A stretch of 64,000 nt of DNA from Piscicola geometra (GCA_943735955.1 OX030956.1:5787876-5851875), one strand, 5' to 3'; shown: positions 1 to 41,643, numbered from the stretch's first letter. Numbers and translations: made by a program. The notes: generated by a model not told the origin, from the sequence alone.

Positions 1-4756
<4,756 letters not shown>

Positions 4757-4944
4757 ACATTGTGCTTGTTCATGCCCCGGGAGCCAGCAATGGTGTGTTG
4801 CGCGATGGAGTAGCCAAAGTAGGAGTCCCTTAGGCCTCGCTTCACGATGGGGAAATAGGTGTCGATGTTGAAGGAGAGGCAACATTGCAAGATCGAGAAA
4901 GTGACCATGGAGGTGGCAATGTGGCATGCTTTGTCGAAATGCAT
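4757..4944 (-). CDS. Integrin alpha-like, first coding exon (partial gene)
   Basis: The ATG at 4944 opens 62 codons plus two bases, closed by a consensus donor (GTGAGT at 4756-4751). The peptide has a hydrophobic segment (about residues 9-23, ATSMVTFSILQCCLS) that could be a signal peptide. It is followed by FNIDTYFPIVKRG and DSYFGYSIAQH. Mature integrin alpha chains begin with FN(L/I)D, and their first FG-GAP repeat continues with G-S-x-FG-(F/Y)-S-(V/L), a close match. Integrin alpha chains pair with beta chains as extracellular-matrix receptors. No later exon (for example the LLVGAP segment) was found to the left, so the rest of the gene must lie beyond position 1. An unrelated secreted protein is possible. 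Confidence 0.6.
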
Positions 4945-4950
4945 CGAGGC

Positions 4951-7900
4951 TGGATTCTAGATTGTAACTTGGAATGAATTGTGGGTGGAGAGAATTAGGT
5001 CGTTAAGAAAAATCTAATTTTGTTGTTTAAGTTTTTTAAATCTTTGAGCAATTTTTTTCAAATTCATTTATTTTATTTATTTTTTAAAATATTGATAGGA
5101 TGTTTAATAGTGCTGGTGTGGTTTTTTCGTTGTGCTTGTCGTGGAAGTTTCAGTAACTTTTTAGTTTGGTTCCGGTTCAATCTTCTTGTTGTTGTTGTTA
5201 ATTTTTTTGTATTTTATCGGGCATCCAATAAACTATAGCAAGCGCAGAGGTACAGACGTTCGAAGAGATTAGATAAGAGAGGTTAAGGAAACGCTATTAA
5301 AACTTTCACTAGAACTTCGTGTTCCAAATCCTTTTTTTCTGCTGTAACTAATTTCTTGTAATTCGTCGAAAAACACATTCATCTTTTGTGAAGAGAACTT
5401 TGTAAGACGTATGTTTACTTGCTGAAAGATTACACTGTTTAACATTTGTGTTACTGTTTCCTTTTCTTTATGTTTTAAATTTTTGGAAGTTTCACAACAG
5501 AATACCAGGAATTTCCTAATTAAGATACGGCCAACTTCTATAAAACGAACATCAAAATCCTGTCTTTTACCACATAAAACTGCACAAAGTATAAAGGTTT
5601 AAAACCTCAACAGCAAGTCTGTCCATGCTTGGATCGTTTTTTAGAGACAAAATAAAACCAAAGGCTTCAAAGCAATTTTTCCCTCAAATTAATCTACTAA
5701 GTAATTCTATCTTCCATTTATTCTTGCATAACTTCCCTTGACGGCTTTATCACAATATTTAGGCGAATTCGAGATTTCTCGTTCGTCTTTCCTTTATATA
5801 GAAGCATTCACCACGGAGATTCTTGTGTGTGTTTATATATAATATAACAAACTAGCTCATACATAATATGAAATTAATATAAGCTTATACATAATAAAAC
5901 AATAATATAGGCTTATACATAATATAACAATAATATAGGCTTATACATAATATAACAATAATATATCAAACTAGCCTATACCAGATGAATAGTGCGTTAC
6001 ATTTAGATGTATAATGTATACAGTATGAATACTGGGATGTATATGACCCCAAGTGCATATCTTGAAATATATCCACGCATGTACATTTGATTGGAATGGT
6101 GGAATGCATGAACGAGTGAAGGAAAAGAGCGAGAAAAGGAGATAAATAATTGAGATAGATTAACTTTCGTTCAATTAAGCTCTAGAAGACTCTTTTGCAA
6201 GGACATACTTGACGTTTTGCACGATGAGAACTGTGCAAAACATTTGTCGTCAAAAGATATAATTTTGTTAAGTTAAAAACTCGTTTATCTGAAAATGTAG
6301 AATGGATAATAAGTAGAGTCAACGCTGAGAATGCGCTGAGAAATCGAAGAGGTTTTAAGCACAAAAGAATCACAAACGACACGAGTGCTTTGAATAAAGC
6401 AAGAGATTCTTGGAAAGTGATGTTCATTTAAGAACATGCCTAATTGCAAATGCATGAATCAACACGGCAAAATCGATTTTCTCCTAAATCTATTTTAACA
6501 TCAAAAGCTTGAAAGGCACAAGATGCTGATGGTGTTTATAAATGAACTTTAAACAACTTCTTTTTTTCGTGTTCAAGGCGTTACAAATAAGAAAAAGAGA
6601 TAAAACCCCAAGGCCATTTTGAAGACTCTTGAAGCCGTTTTGGAGGTGTTTGACCCACCTTCTCACGTCACCTCTTCCTTCTGTTGCACCCGTCATTCTT
6701 TCAATCTTCTCACATCTTCTTGTAATTTAAGAAAATAGATTGGGGTATGTTTCTTGAAGAGAGCTAGCTGGAAGTATTTCACAAAATGCAAAGAATTGTT
6801 TTGTTGAAACGCGGTTGTAAAGCTCGATTTTTTTATTTTTAAACTCACAAAACAGACTGTAACGATTGAAACAAATGAAAAGCAGTAAATCAAATCATAA
6901 TTGTAGTTTCGCTAATCCTTTCAAACACTCATAAATGAATAATAAAAGTATGAAAACTAAAACTGAAACGAGTGAAGATGATGCGGAAGATGAAACACTC
7001 AACGATTTCCTCTCCCAGAGTACGCCTTATTGACGCGAAGGAGAGCTAAATGCTTGCTAGATTTATGCGCGCATATCTGCTGCTTCAGTGGACGCTTTTG
7101 AGATTAGAATAGTATATTTTATATTTTTTATGGGAAAAAATAAATTTTTTGTTCAAAATTATTATCAATAAACATTTTTTTTGTGGGAGTTTGAAATATT
7201 AATAATGAAACAAATAAAAATCTTTCATTTAATATTTGTCTCCTTCAACTCTACATCTCCAAACACGAGCATTTGTTTCTTCAAATACCAAACCTTGTTC
7301 ACTCCATTTTCTTCTTCTTCTTCTTCTCCGTATTTGCATCCATGACATATCAGATAAATGCCTGCTGCGTCAATTCATCTTTCATGCCTCATCATGCAGT
7401 TTTCATTATCTTTTTGAAGTTATAATTTTAAGAATTTTGAAAACATAGTTTTAATTTTCTTTATACGATGCAAAACCTTTGTTTCAACAAATTGAGAAAT
7501 ACATAACGCACGAATAAGATTGAATGAGTGGGTATCAACCACGTCATAGAACATAAAGACATTATTGAAGGTCAACGCCATCATTCCGCTGATAACGGCG
7601 AGGATAATGCACTTTTCGTGCATGATCATCGGCCATTAGGCACTGATGCAGATTGCTTTGGACGTTTGTTCGCCTCGCCTGGACGCATGCGCCTTAATCT
7701 TTTTCTTCTGCGTTTCCAATGACCTTGGAGTTGTTCTCGACTATTTCCGATCCATCTCAACTATGTTAAGTCTTTTATTGTGGAATTTTAACACTTTACA
7801 GATGCGAAGGTGTTCCCGAAACACTTGGTAATGTAGGTTCGATCTCAGTCCCACTAGTGCATCTGTCAGTGATAATCTAGTTTTTAATTTGTTTTAGTTT

Positions 7901-8070
7901 TTAAATAAATATGTGATTTAAAAACATTGAAAAGTATTACAAGTATTTTTATTCCTAAAATTTATATGAAGCTGAAAATTTTAAACTAAACTTTTGTGAG
8001 TATTTATTAACATAGCAACGCTGCTAGCGTTTCTAACGTAAAACTTGCTCACCTGGATTTGCCTTTGGTT
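4951..8070. other. Intergenic region between the integrin-like exon and the glycosyltransferase-like gene
   Basis: No gene recognised. It contains a tandem array of about 27 bp near 5840-5965 (CTTATACATAATATAACAAT core) and AT-rich unique DNA. A hydrophobic minus-strand frame near 7420-7629 was considered and not called. The two flanking genes are transcribed away from this interval, so it should hold both of their promoters; I cannot identify core promoter elements by eye. Confidence 0.5.
5840..5965. repeat. Short tandem array, unit about 27 bp
   Basis: Three to four imperfect copies of a unit containing GCTTATACATAATATAACAA, spaced about 27 bp apart, in otherwise unique AT-rich DNA. Confidence 0.75.
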
Positions 8071-10420
8071 ATGCTTTCAAACAGTAGTCTCCTAACGCTT
8101 CTACTGTTCCTCTCTGCCAGCGTCGTCATCCTCTTCCTCATCGTCCCTTCCCGAGAAACTTCCCGCTACTTCCGACCAGAAAACTTCTTCATTCCCAACG
8201 AAAAGGCCTTCTTAGACTCCTACTACGACATAGAGTCCACCAAAGTAAACCCTCTCTACAGCATCTCAGGTTACAAGATCGCCATAGGATGTGCCATAAC
8301 CAGTCATTCAGGCCACCACCATGTCATCACCACGCACAATCTCGCCTACACAATGCCTCTCTTGCGTACACTGGTGCCTTCGTTCTGTAAGACGGCGAGT
8401 GCAGGCTTCGAGTACACCTTCTACGTCTCATACGACATCTACGACGAGTGTTTCAGCAAGGAAGAGTACATGCAAGCCATCCAAGAAGCCTTCAACTCCA
8501 TAGTGGCCAACACATGCCCCCAACACTCCAACGTATCCATGCTCTTCATCAGATGCCACCACAACCACCACCCTGCTTGGGCACAGAACGATGCCATGAT
8601 GCAAGCCTACCTGGACCACTTCGACTACTACTACAGGTGCCTGCATTGCTCTGATCGTAATGAGATGTTTTGAGATTTAGTAAAGTTTTAAAGGTCCGTT
8701 TTGAACGTTTGTTTTTCGCCATTGGTGGGATATGATTATGCTGTTGTCTAGTGATGAAAGATGTCATTTAGAGTCAATATTAAAGCCTTATTTTGATCTT
8801 TAAAACCTTCAATGACAAATTCGATAACAAAAATTGCACAGAGTAAACGACGACACGAGAATGCTCACTCCAGGCTGGACCGAGATCTACATCAACGTGC
8901 TATTGGTAAACATTGAATTTTAAAAAAATTAAAATTATTAATTATAATTTATAATACATAAATATGGTTTTTATGGATTATGGCAGAGCTAGAAATTATG
9001 AAGCTTATTTTGTATTCTATTTGATTAGCCAGTAGGTTTTTGAAATTGTTTCTAGAGTTTTGAGCCTCCGAACTTGGGAGTGGTAGGACCGTTCCACAAG
9101 GGAGGCAACGAGGCCATCCTCACTTACGACTTTGTGCACCGAACGCACATCGACGTTTTTGGTGAGTGACTATATTTCAAATCCAAATGTAACCTAGATG
9201 TTTTTCGTGAAAAGGGATAACTATTTTTTAATCAAAATATTAACTAGTAACGGTCAAAGTACTAATTTATTGGAAAAACTGCTTAAAATATTTCCTAGGT
9301 TTCTATTACCCACGCGTGTTCACCGACTGGTGGGCGGACAACTGGATGTCTGAGGTTTATGGCGTATCGAGGACCAGCAAGCTTCCGTCGGTGAGACTCG
9401 TTCACACGGGCGAAATGGGCACGAGATACGAAATCGCCAAGAATAAAGACAAACTTCTCGATTATCAACTAGCATTGAGCGATTTTGCTTTGAAAAGGTT
9501 AGGGTTAGATTTATTGTTGTTTCCTAAAAAAGCTACATTTTCCATTGAGAAATTAAATTCGGGTGAAAAAATATGATACTTTAAAAAAATCATTTAGGCA
9601 AGATTAATTATGGATTTAAATTTTTTTAAGGTATATTGAAGCTCTGGAAAAGAACCAAAGAACCAAGAAGTCACACAAAAAACGGGTGGTTTCGATGTCT
9701 TTGTGGGGCAGCAAGCCAAAATACGTGTTCGGAGCCATCCGCAACGCCAACCTCATGCCTGTCTTCTTCCCGCACTGGACTCTGCGCATATACACCGAAA
9801 AACCAAACCACCTCGGCTTCAACCGATTTCCTGCGTTGGAAGCAAGGTACATAACGAAGCTGAAACAACTGGGAGCAGAAGTGGTTTTGGTTGATTACGA
9901 GAAAACGTCTGTGCCGCCCTTGATGTGGAGATTCTTGGTGGCCGACGACCAGGAAGTTAGTTCGTTCATCGTTCGAGATGCCGACACCAGACTGAGCGAG
10001 AGAGACGCCTTGATCGTGAGTGACTGGTTGAACCACACCAGAGCAGCCCTTCACTGCGTCAGAGACCATCCAAGTCATGAAGCCCTGGCCATGATGGGTG
10101 GCATGTGGGGCGGGAGGCCTCGCATGATGAAAAAGATCTCGACAACTCCGATGAAAGACCTGATGCTGGGCTTGAAGAGTGATTACACCGAAGACAGCAA
10201 GTTCCTTAGCCAAGTGGTCTGGCCCTTGTTTGGGGCATCTGCATACTGCCATGACAGCGTCTCATGCGACCGATGGAACAACTCACACCCGTTTCCGATA
10301 TCTCGAATCGGTGGCCAGCATGTCGGACAGATGTTCGATGCATTTGATAACGCCAACGAAGACGAGTTGCACATGCTATCGGAAAGCGTTATCAACGAAA
10401 AGTGTACAGTCGACAGATAA
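8071..10420 (+). CDS. Type II membrane protein with two glycosyltransferase-like halves
   Basis: Exons 8071-8636, 8842-8905, 9056-9161, 9299-9497 and 9631-10420 join in phase to give 574 aa. The first ATG is at 8071; upstream codons in frame are not ATG. Residues about 7-27 are a single hydrophobic anchor (LLTLLLFLSASVV), as in Golgi type II enzymes. The first half contains YYYRVNDDTRM (residues 186-196) and the second SSFIVRDADTRL (to residue 433). Both place an acidic pair after a beta-strand, as DxD-type GT-A transferases do. RDHP (about 456) and MGGMWG (about 467-472) follow the second motif. I do not recognise the family by name and cannot state a donor or acceptor sugar. It is convergent with SNRPB; an AATAAA lies at 10680-10685. 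The gene is secure; the enzymatic role is inferred. Confidence 0.82.
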
Positions 10421-10773
10421 TCTTTCAAAGCGTTTCCCACATGATTTAAAGACTTATATGCATCTTTCTTATCTTGTTTTAGAATTTAGAAATATTTATA
10501 CCAGCTTTTTTATGCGAGCAAATGTTAAAATTGATTACATTTCATTTCAAACATACTTCAACATTCCATCCAACAAAACTTTGCTAGTCCCTTTTAACTT
10601 TTGAGTTTATAAATTATATTATGATAAAAAGAATAATTTCAAACAAAGCGATGACATCTTTTACATTTATTAACTCCAAAATAAAAGATCACCTAATAAT
10701 AATATATCCAGTCCTTAAAATACAAATACAATGAAACTCCTATTTCTTTATCAATTATTATTTTGGGACTAAA
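10421..10773. other. Convergent 3' ends of the glycosyltransferase-like gene and SNRPB
   Basis: About 350 bp of AT-rich DNA between two stop codons. On the plus strand AATAAA occurs at 10680-10685; on the minus strand AATAAA is read at 10671-10666. The two possible polyadenylation signals cross each other, so the 3' untranslated regions probably overlap. Confidence 0.55.
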
Positions 10774-11383
10774 TCACATGAATCCAGGCCTCATCATGCC
10801 GGGAGGGGGTCCACGGAGGCCCGGGGGAGGTCCCCTCATGCCAGGGGGCATCATACCAGGCCTCATCTGGGGCTGCATCATCTGAGTGGGTGGCATGCCG
10901 ACACCCCTCGCAGGTCCTCCGAGACCAGGCATTGGACCAGCAGACATCGAAGGCATGCCCCTTCCGGCTGCTCTTCCCATACCTGGACCACCAGCACTGC
11001 CTGGCACAGGCACTCTCGCCAGTCCCTCTTGTTCGGGAGGCGGCGGTCCCTCTACTGTCATGGAAACCAATGCTTCTCCTCTCAATAAGACCAATCCTAA
11101 TGTTCTCTTTTCTTCTTTTTCTGCGGACTTGCTTTTGGGTTTAATTTTTCTGAACTCATCACAGTCTCCCAGGATTAAATTCATGTGCTTGTCAAATGCT
11201 TTGAAGGTTCCTATGTGGATTTAAAAATGAATTTAAGTTATATTGTAAAATTATATTTTCAATTATTGTAAAATATAATCTGATAACTTTAACAAGCTTA
11301 CCAATAAAAATTCTTCCGTCCTGAAGAACACATCGCATCCTATAGTTTATATAGGCAACCATTTTTGACCCTTTGCCCGACAT
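10774..11383 (-). CDS. SNRPB: Small nuclear ribonucleoprotein-associated protein B/N (SmB)
   Basis: Two exons, 11383-11302 and 11210-10774, give 172 aa. The protein is a core component of the Sm ring on U1, U2, U4 and U5 snRNAs. The Sm fold is plain: [19 protein letters not shown] then [20 protein letters not shown] (Sm1), and [19 protein letters not shown] (Sm2). The tail (from about residue 95) is rich in Gly, Pro and Met, with repeated PPGMR/PPGLR motifs typical of SmB tails. The single intron splits the Gly codon of IFIG|TFK. The protein is shorter than human SmB (about 230-240 aa), mainly in the proline-rich tail. Sequence conservation is far higher than in the neighbouring genes, as expected for a spliceosome core protein. 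Confidence 0.97.
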
Positions 11384-13313
11384 CTAATTGTATCAAAATT
11401 TATTTTAAATGAATGAAGTTTAATGAATTAATCAATAAAAATTAGTATTTTTATATTTATCATGGATATTATGGTGTTTAGCGGAGCCGGCTTGTGTACA
11501 TATTTTTCAAATTTATAAATAAATTATTTTTTTTAAATAAATAAAATTGAGACTTACTTTGAGATATATTGTTTTATATTATATATCAGGCTTCAAAAAA
11601 CGCTTAGGAAACGATAACTCTAAAGCAGAACGATAATGTAATAAGCAACTTACAGCAAACCATAAACAGAGTACACTCGTTCTAACAATTTTGAATGATA
11701 ATTATAATACTATTTATTCATACAAAAGTTTAACATTGTTTTCATTAAAATATTAAAATTTTTAGAGAAATTAGAGATGGCAACCGCAGCTTCCAGCCAG
11801 CCCAAGAACCAGTTCACAATAGTTTCTGTTACATTTTTGAGAAAAAAAATTTAACTCATTTTAATTATGCTAAAAACTTTCCGTTAAAACGAGATTTTTA
11901 ATCTTGGAACATTTATAACATTCCAATTATAATAGAGAAAGTTAAAACTTTATTAAACATCTTTGTATTTTAAAGCGAAAATTCTATAAAAAACGAATTT
12001 TTATAATAGTATAAATCAATACTTGAGTTATTTACATTCAAGCTTTTCTGAAGTCTTGTAATTGAGGGTAATTTTATTAAATAATAAAATAATACAGACG
12101 AATGAAGTTAAACATACACAAACACACACAAACACACACACAAACACACCCACACACACAAATGTCAAGCCATAATGAGACCCAAACAAGAAGTTGAAAA
12201 ATGCTGAAATTAATTTAGAAAGTTTAACAATCCTCGACCAAAACATGGATCAAATTAATTAAATAACCATAACTAGACAAAAAATTAACAAAATTAACTT
12301 TGTAGCAAAGTTAAAAAATTATTTTGATATAATTTAAATATTAAAATATATTATTTATTGAAAGAATTGGAAAATACGATTAAATATAATTTCCGTGTTA
12401 GTGATAATACTGTGGAACAAACAAAAAGTGAAAAGCCCATTTCTTAATGGAAAAAAATAACACTGGAGTATATAAAAGGATTTTATTTTTTATTTTTTAA
12501 CATTTTTATTATAATAAATGAAAGGGTCTCTGTTAAATTGCAAAAGAGTTTTTAATAATTGTCTCTTTAAAAATGATTAATAGGTTAGGTTGATTCACGT
12601 ATTCTACTTTTAAAATAATAATTGTCGACATCATCATCATCAACATCATTATCTTATCCTCCTTATCATCATAAACAGACATGATTATAAGTCAACAAAG
12701 GCAGCAAAAAAGACAAAACCAAAATAAAGAATGGCGAATGTTGCATCGCACGTAAACTAATCTCCTGTAAATGCATCAACGATATTGCAATGCAGGTAGC
12801 AAGAATACGACGTCATGAAGAAAAATAAAACAGCGATTATTAAAACACTACTGGATGCTTGAGTTTATAGTAAATGATCCTTACATGATCATAAGTAAAT
12901 TAAGTACTTAAGTTTTACATGAGGTATTCTTTTACATTGATTTTCTATGAATACGCATTGTACCACCCGTGAGAATGTCTCGTGAAAAGGTCACTTATGT
13001 AGATGTTGTTAATAATGACATGTGCTGAGGGTAGTTATAGCAATAGTATTGAAAATCAAACTAACGTTATTAATATCATCGTCGTCTAAGACTACAACTA
13101 CCATCATTATGATCATCGTCATCAAAAAGATAAATCAACAATTACACTAAAAAGCTCGTTATAAACACAACTAAATCATCATCATTCTTCTCATCATCAT
13201 CATCACTATCTTCATCATCATTACCACCACCACCATCTTCATCATCATCATCATCATCAATATTACCACCACCATCATGCTCATCATTATCACCACCACC
13301 TCTAAAAGCACCT
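11384..13313. other. Intergenic region between SNRPB and PKD2
   Basis: No gene recognised. It should contain the SNRPB promoter and the PKD2 3' untranslated region, both on the minus strand. It holds a short CA-rich run near 12118-12160 and (ATC)n-rich DNA from about 13170 to 13300, directly after the PKD2 stop codon. Confidence 0.5.
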
Positions 13314-24461
<11,148 letters not shown>

Positions 24462-25736
24462 TATTTGATCATTTTGTTGCAACTATGGCATTTAAAAATA
24501 CTTTGATCATTATATTTTGATTATGACCTTTTTGAAACTCTTTTACTTAATCTGATTCTCAGTATTATACACATATACAAGTTTTTATGTTTTTTATAAT
24601 CTTATATTTTAAAGAAGAATGATTTTATTGAGCAATCAACAATTAATCCATTGTTTTCTGATTTACACTTTTGACTCAAAGTGAAGATGTGGAAAAAAAA
24701 TGTCTCTTAATTTTCATAAGCTCTGATGTATTACCACACTTAGTTATTTAAAGAAACAAATAAGTAAAGTATGCATTCCAAAAATTTCACACCAATTTAA
24801 GAACTTTATGGGTGCGTTTGTTTGTTTGATTAATTATTTAATTATTGAATGTAAACTAATAAACACTCATATAAATTTAAATCCTTGAGTTTTTCGAATC
24901 AAAATTAAAATCTTTAGTTTTAAATTTGAAACAAAAAGTATAATTTTCAATCAAGAACTTGCATTAATGATTTTTTAAATTATGAAATTAAATTACAGCA
25001 ATTCAAAAAATAAAGTCAAAATCATAAAGTAAATTTATTTAATCATTAAATTTTAATGAGATCATATATTACAAGCATCAAAACAATTACTTAAAAGCTT
25101 AATCCACTTAAGTTTTTAGGCCATTACATACTGCAACATCTCTCTAGCTTCATGCAGACGAAGAAGCCTTTGAACTTGTGAAAATTAAAAATAATAGAAA
25201 GAAAATATTTAAGATTACAAAAGCGCAGTTTAAGATAATAATAATAATAATTAATAAAAAGATAATCAGACATAAATCTAAGCAAAGAAAAGAAACAAAT
25301 TATTTGAGTAATTATTAAGATTTAAATTCTCACATAATTAATTAAACAGTTGACAGAAAAATAGACAAATCAAAAATCATATTTATAGAGGCGATACAAG
25401 AAAACACCCTTAAAAAATGTTAAGATATTTATGATAAGCAAATCAAAAATGCTACAAGTATTACAAAAGTAAATATTACAAGTTTAAATATTAAATATTA
25501 AAACGCTCTAATCAATTTCACAAATCAAAGTAATTACAAATTAAATCTTAATTGACTTAAAAGACAAATATAGAGCAAATCAAATCAGAATCAAACGCGT
25601 GAGATTATGATGGTTTGGCACTTTGCTTACAAGCCAATAGTGTAACAAATCAAACTTTGACAGGAATGAATCGATGTTCAAAATAAATCAAACTGGTATA
25701 GCGCAATATGTTTTATACATATATATATATTTATAA

Positions 25737-25773
<37 letters not shown>

Positions 25774-28224
25774 TTAAAGGTTTTGTTTTGAAAATAACTA
25801 CTATCAAATGGTGATGGAGAAATGAGAGGTGGAAAAGTCGCAAGTGAAGACAAGCTTTTATAGGAAAGTTTGAAATGAAAATATAGATAAGCAAACACAA
25901 TAAAAATATTAATAAAAATAATAAAAAAATAATAATATAATAGGAAAGAAAATAAGACACAGCAGCGGCAATTTCAAATTTTGATGATGTGGACATGCAT
26001 TACAGGCCACTGCAAAGAACAAGTGTTTGTACAGAAAGACGCCTTAGAAGTCACCTAGGAAACGCCTTCAAACTAATTTGAATTAACTCAGAAATACCCA
26101 CTTGGCATTGAAATTTATTACAATTTTATAAATGTTAAATAATTATTTTTAATGAAATCAGGTAAAACTGATTGATTTTTTTATATTATAATATTTATAA
26201 ATTGATGAAATAATATTTAAAATTAAAATTAGATTTATTTAATAATTTATTTATAAATAAATTTATTATTAAAAAAATTAAATTAGGTATAACTGATGGA
26301 TAGCTTGACTAAGAAGTAATTAGGATGATCTCTGTATAAAGGGCAGCAACCAATAAGCAACAAGCCTACATCTGTGAGCATGCATTGATTAGGGTGACAA
26401 TGGAGTGGTCAAGTAGCGGTGTCAACTAGTCGGATGCAGCAGCAAGGAACGTGAAGAGAAGGATGGAGAGGTGGTGATGATGATGGTGGTGATGATGGTG
26501 GTTATGATAATAATAGTGGTGGTGATGGTGATAATAGTAATTGTGATGATGATGGTGATATGAATAAGTACATTGAATATGATAATGATTATGAAAATGA
26601 TGCTGATTATGATGATGATGCTGATTATGATGATGATGCTGATTATGATAATGATGCTGATTATGATGATGAATAAAATTCCGATAAGATTCACGCAAAA
26701 TATAAAATTGTAAAAATAAAAAAAAATATCAAATAGTTAAAAAACAATTAACCATCCAATAAAATGAATTTATATGTTTTATTTTTTTTAATGTCTTGAA
26801 AAACTTTATTACTAAATGGGCAAGAAAAATAAAAATAATAATAAAAAGAAATATTATTATATAAAAAATATACTTCTTCGATCTTACAAAATGCTGCGTG
26901 CGTAAACAGTTTTCTAATGACGTGGCATCGACACACAAATGAACCAAAGATTAAGTATAGCCTAAAATAAAACTAAAATACAATATATTAAGTCGGAATT
27001 TGAAATCAAAAATCCAAATCCAAAGCAGAGGCTGTAGACGGAGAAGGATTACGGCATAAGTTAATTCTCAAAGAGCATTATTTAGAAGGGTATAATGAAT
27101 AATAATAATAATTATAATAATAAACAATAATAATAATGATAATAATAATAATTATTATTATTAAAATTATTATTCTAATTATTATTATTATACTATTAAT
27201 GCATAGTGAAGACAAAGTGAATGAAAGAATCTTGAAGATGGAATCGGAAGAAGCAGGTGGAATTCGGAAAAAGTAAAAACATGGCGAATATCATATTATG
27301 AATACAGACCGGAGGGTGATGATGATGATCATGATGATAATAATAATAATAATAATATCATCATCAAAGAGTTCCAGTGAACAATCTCATTGGGCTGGCA
27401 TGAACATGGAGGAATTGACAATTTAAACATTTATAATATTTTGTATTATTCATTTATTTATTATAATTTCAAATATTATCAATAAGTACTATTATTTATT
27501 ATTATTTCAAATATTATCAATAAGTACTATTATTTATTATAATTTCAAATATTATCAATAAGTACTATTATTTATTATTATTTCAAATATTATTAATCAT
27601 TATTAATAATATATTGTCAACATTATACTTATGAAATACTATGACTACATTCAGAGACGTAGGCAAGGGTAGCGCTTACACACGAAACAACAATATTATT
27701 ATTATTACAATAATATTAATAATAATCGTTGAAAATATTTAGCCTACAATTCGAATAATAAATTACGTAACGTGTTCTCTTAGCTGTGTAGCAGTTCTCT
27801 TTTTCATAGTAATGTTGTAGTTGTTTTAGTGTTGTTGTGGTGGTTGTTGTAGTTAGGGTTGTTGTGGTTGTTTTAGTGTTGTTGTGGTTGTTTTAGTGTT
27901 GTTGTAGTGTTGTTGTATTTGTTTTAGTGTTTTTGTGGTTGTTGTAGTGATTATATGGTTGTTGTAGTGTAGTATTGTTACAGTCAGAGAGTTTGTTGTT
28001 GTTGTTGTAGTGTTATAGTCAGTGTTGTTGTTGTTGTTGTCTTTTAGTAAGTAGAGCCTCTAGTAGTTTAATTTTTGACTTTGTATTCTGAAATTCAAAA
28101 AAATCAAAATATTAAAAGTTATTTTTGAAAAATAAATACAAATATACTAAAAAATATATATTTAAAAATAAAATCATTTGAATAAATACGAATAATATAT
28201 ATAAATACAAAATAAAAATATATA
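24462..28224. other. Intergenic region between FAM13 and PKD2
   Basis: About 3.8 kb of AT-rich DNA with (GAT)n (26460-26675), (AT)n (25740-25768), a tandem array at about 27430-27600 and (TTG)n-rich DNA (27810-28050). No coding exon was recognised. Both flanking genes are on the minus strand, so the left part should contain the PKD2 promoter and the right part the 3' untranslated region of FAM13. Confidence 0.5.
27430..27600. repeat. AT-rich tandem array
   Basis: Three to four copies of a unit of about 43 bp containing CAAATATTATCAATAAGTAC and TATTATTTATTAT. Confidence 0.85.
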
Positions 28225-40671
<12,447 letters not shown>

Positions 40672-41068
40672 TTTTGGTATATTACAATTCAATAATTACA
40701 TATAAAAAATTTAATTTACTATATTTAATCAACGTATATTAAAATTGTTTCAAGAAATGAAAATAAATAATAGTTTAAGCCTATGAATAAAACATTTAAA
40801 TTCTCAAAAAAGCTGAGATCATTTTAAAATCATCTCAATTATAGAAGTCTTCAGTAAATATTTAATAAATTAATTATCGCCTGTGTTTTTATTATTTTGT
40901 AACCTTTAAATAGTGTAGAGCTGAACTAGAGTTTCGAATGAAAACTGCATTTCTCTTACAAACTGGCATTATAAATTTATGATGAATAATTACTCATTGA
41001 AAATCAATTGGAAAAAATTATTCCAAACCATATTACAATTTACCTCGAAAGTACAGAATTGAATCTTA

Positions 41069-41120
41069 GCGCTCTTGAATTTGAATAAAGAGCGCTATAG
41101 AATCTATTTGATTGATTAGA
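41069..41120 (+). repeat. Dispersed AGCGCTATA...TTTGATTGATT element, plus copy
   Basis: Reads CTTGAATTTGAATAAAGAGC, GCTATAGAATCTATTTGATT. The same pattern occurs inverted at 60804-60856. Shorter relatives (GCGCTATATAAA) occur at 35225-35250, 48713-48735 (followed by ATCATCATC) and 56446-56465. Probably the 3' tail of a SINE or LINE family. Confidence 0.6.
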
Positions 41121-41204
41121 ACCCCGTTTTCTAGGTTACAGATTTTTTTGTTCACGGATTCGTTTATGCTAACTAGGATCCTTTAAAACTCTACAAGTCA
41201 CTGG

Positions 41205-41643
41205 TGCTCAGTATCTTACTTTACGGATGTGAGACCTGGACTCTTAACGCGGAAACAGAACGCAAGGTACAGGTCTTGAATCCAAATGTCACGGTAAACT
41301 CCACGGTATCTCATACTCAAAGCACAGAACCAACAACTACGTCTACCAGATTATAACAGCTTTAGTTGGTCAACAAGAACCTCTTTTAGCAACTGTCAAA
41401 CGTCGAAAGTTGACTTGGTTTGGCCACGTCGTCAGGAACGATTCACTGTCCAAGACGGTGCTACAGGGCACGCTACAAGGAAGTCGTCATTGAGGCCGTC
41501 AGAAAAAGAGCTGGATGGACAATGTGAAAGAGTGGACGTCTCTTCCCTTGAGCAGTCTTTTTAACGCTGCTAACAACAGAACAGAATGGCGGACTATAGC
41601 TGCGTCATCTTCCTTATTTTCCCCCCAGCAACTAAATCAGTGA
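41205..41643 (+). mobile_element. 3' end of a non-LTR retrotransposon (broken reverse transcriptase tail)
   Basis: The conceptual peptide shows LLYGCETWTL, EPLLATVKRRKLTWFGHV, QGTLQGSRH, KKSWMDNVKEWTSLP and NRTEWRTIA. This series is the end of the reverse-transcriptase ORF in LINE elements that are common in invertebrate genomes. The frame is broken at least twice (a shift near 41300-41340 and a TGA near 41490), so it is a pseudogene. The element ends at a TGA (41641-41643) and is followed by an (ATG)n-rich tail to about 41727, the usual 3' end of such elements. The 5' part is missing, as expected for truncated LINE insertion. Confidence 0.85.

Noticed and set aside
7420..7629. Hydrophobic minus-strand frame (CIILAVISGMMALTF) near 7.5 kb
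   Set aside because: Looks like a membrane segment, but no flanking exon, clear splice pair or family match was found. It could be a lone exon of an unknown gene; evidence is too thin to list.
9616..10252. Long minus-strand frames opposite the last exon of the glycosyltransferase-like gene
   Set aside because: Shadow frames of a strong coding exon; no start, splice or family support.
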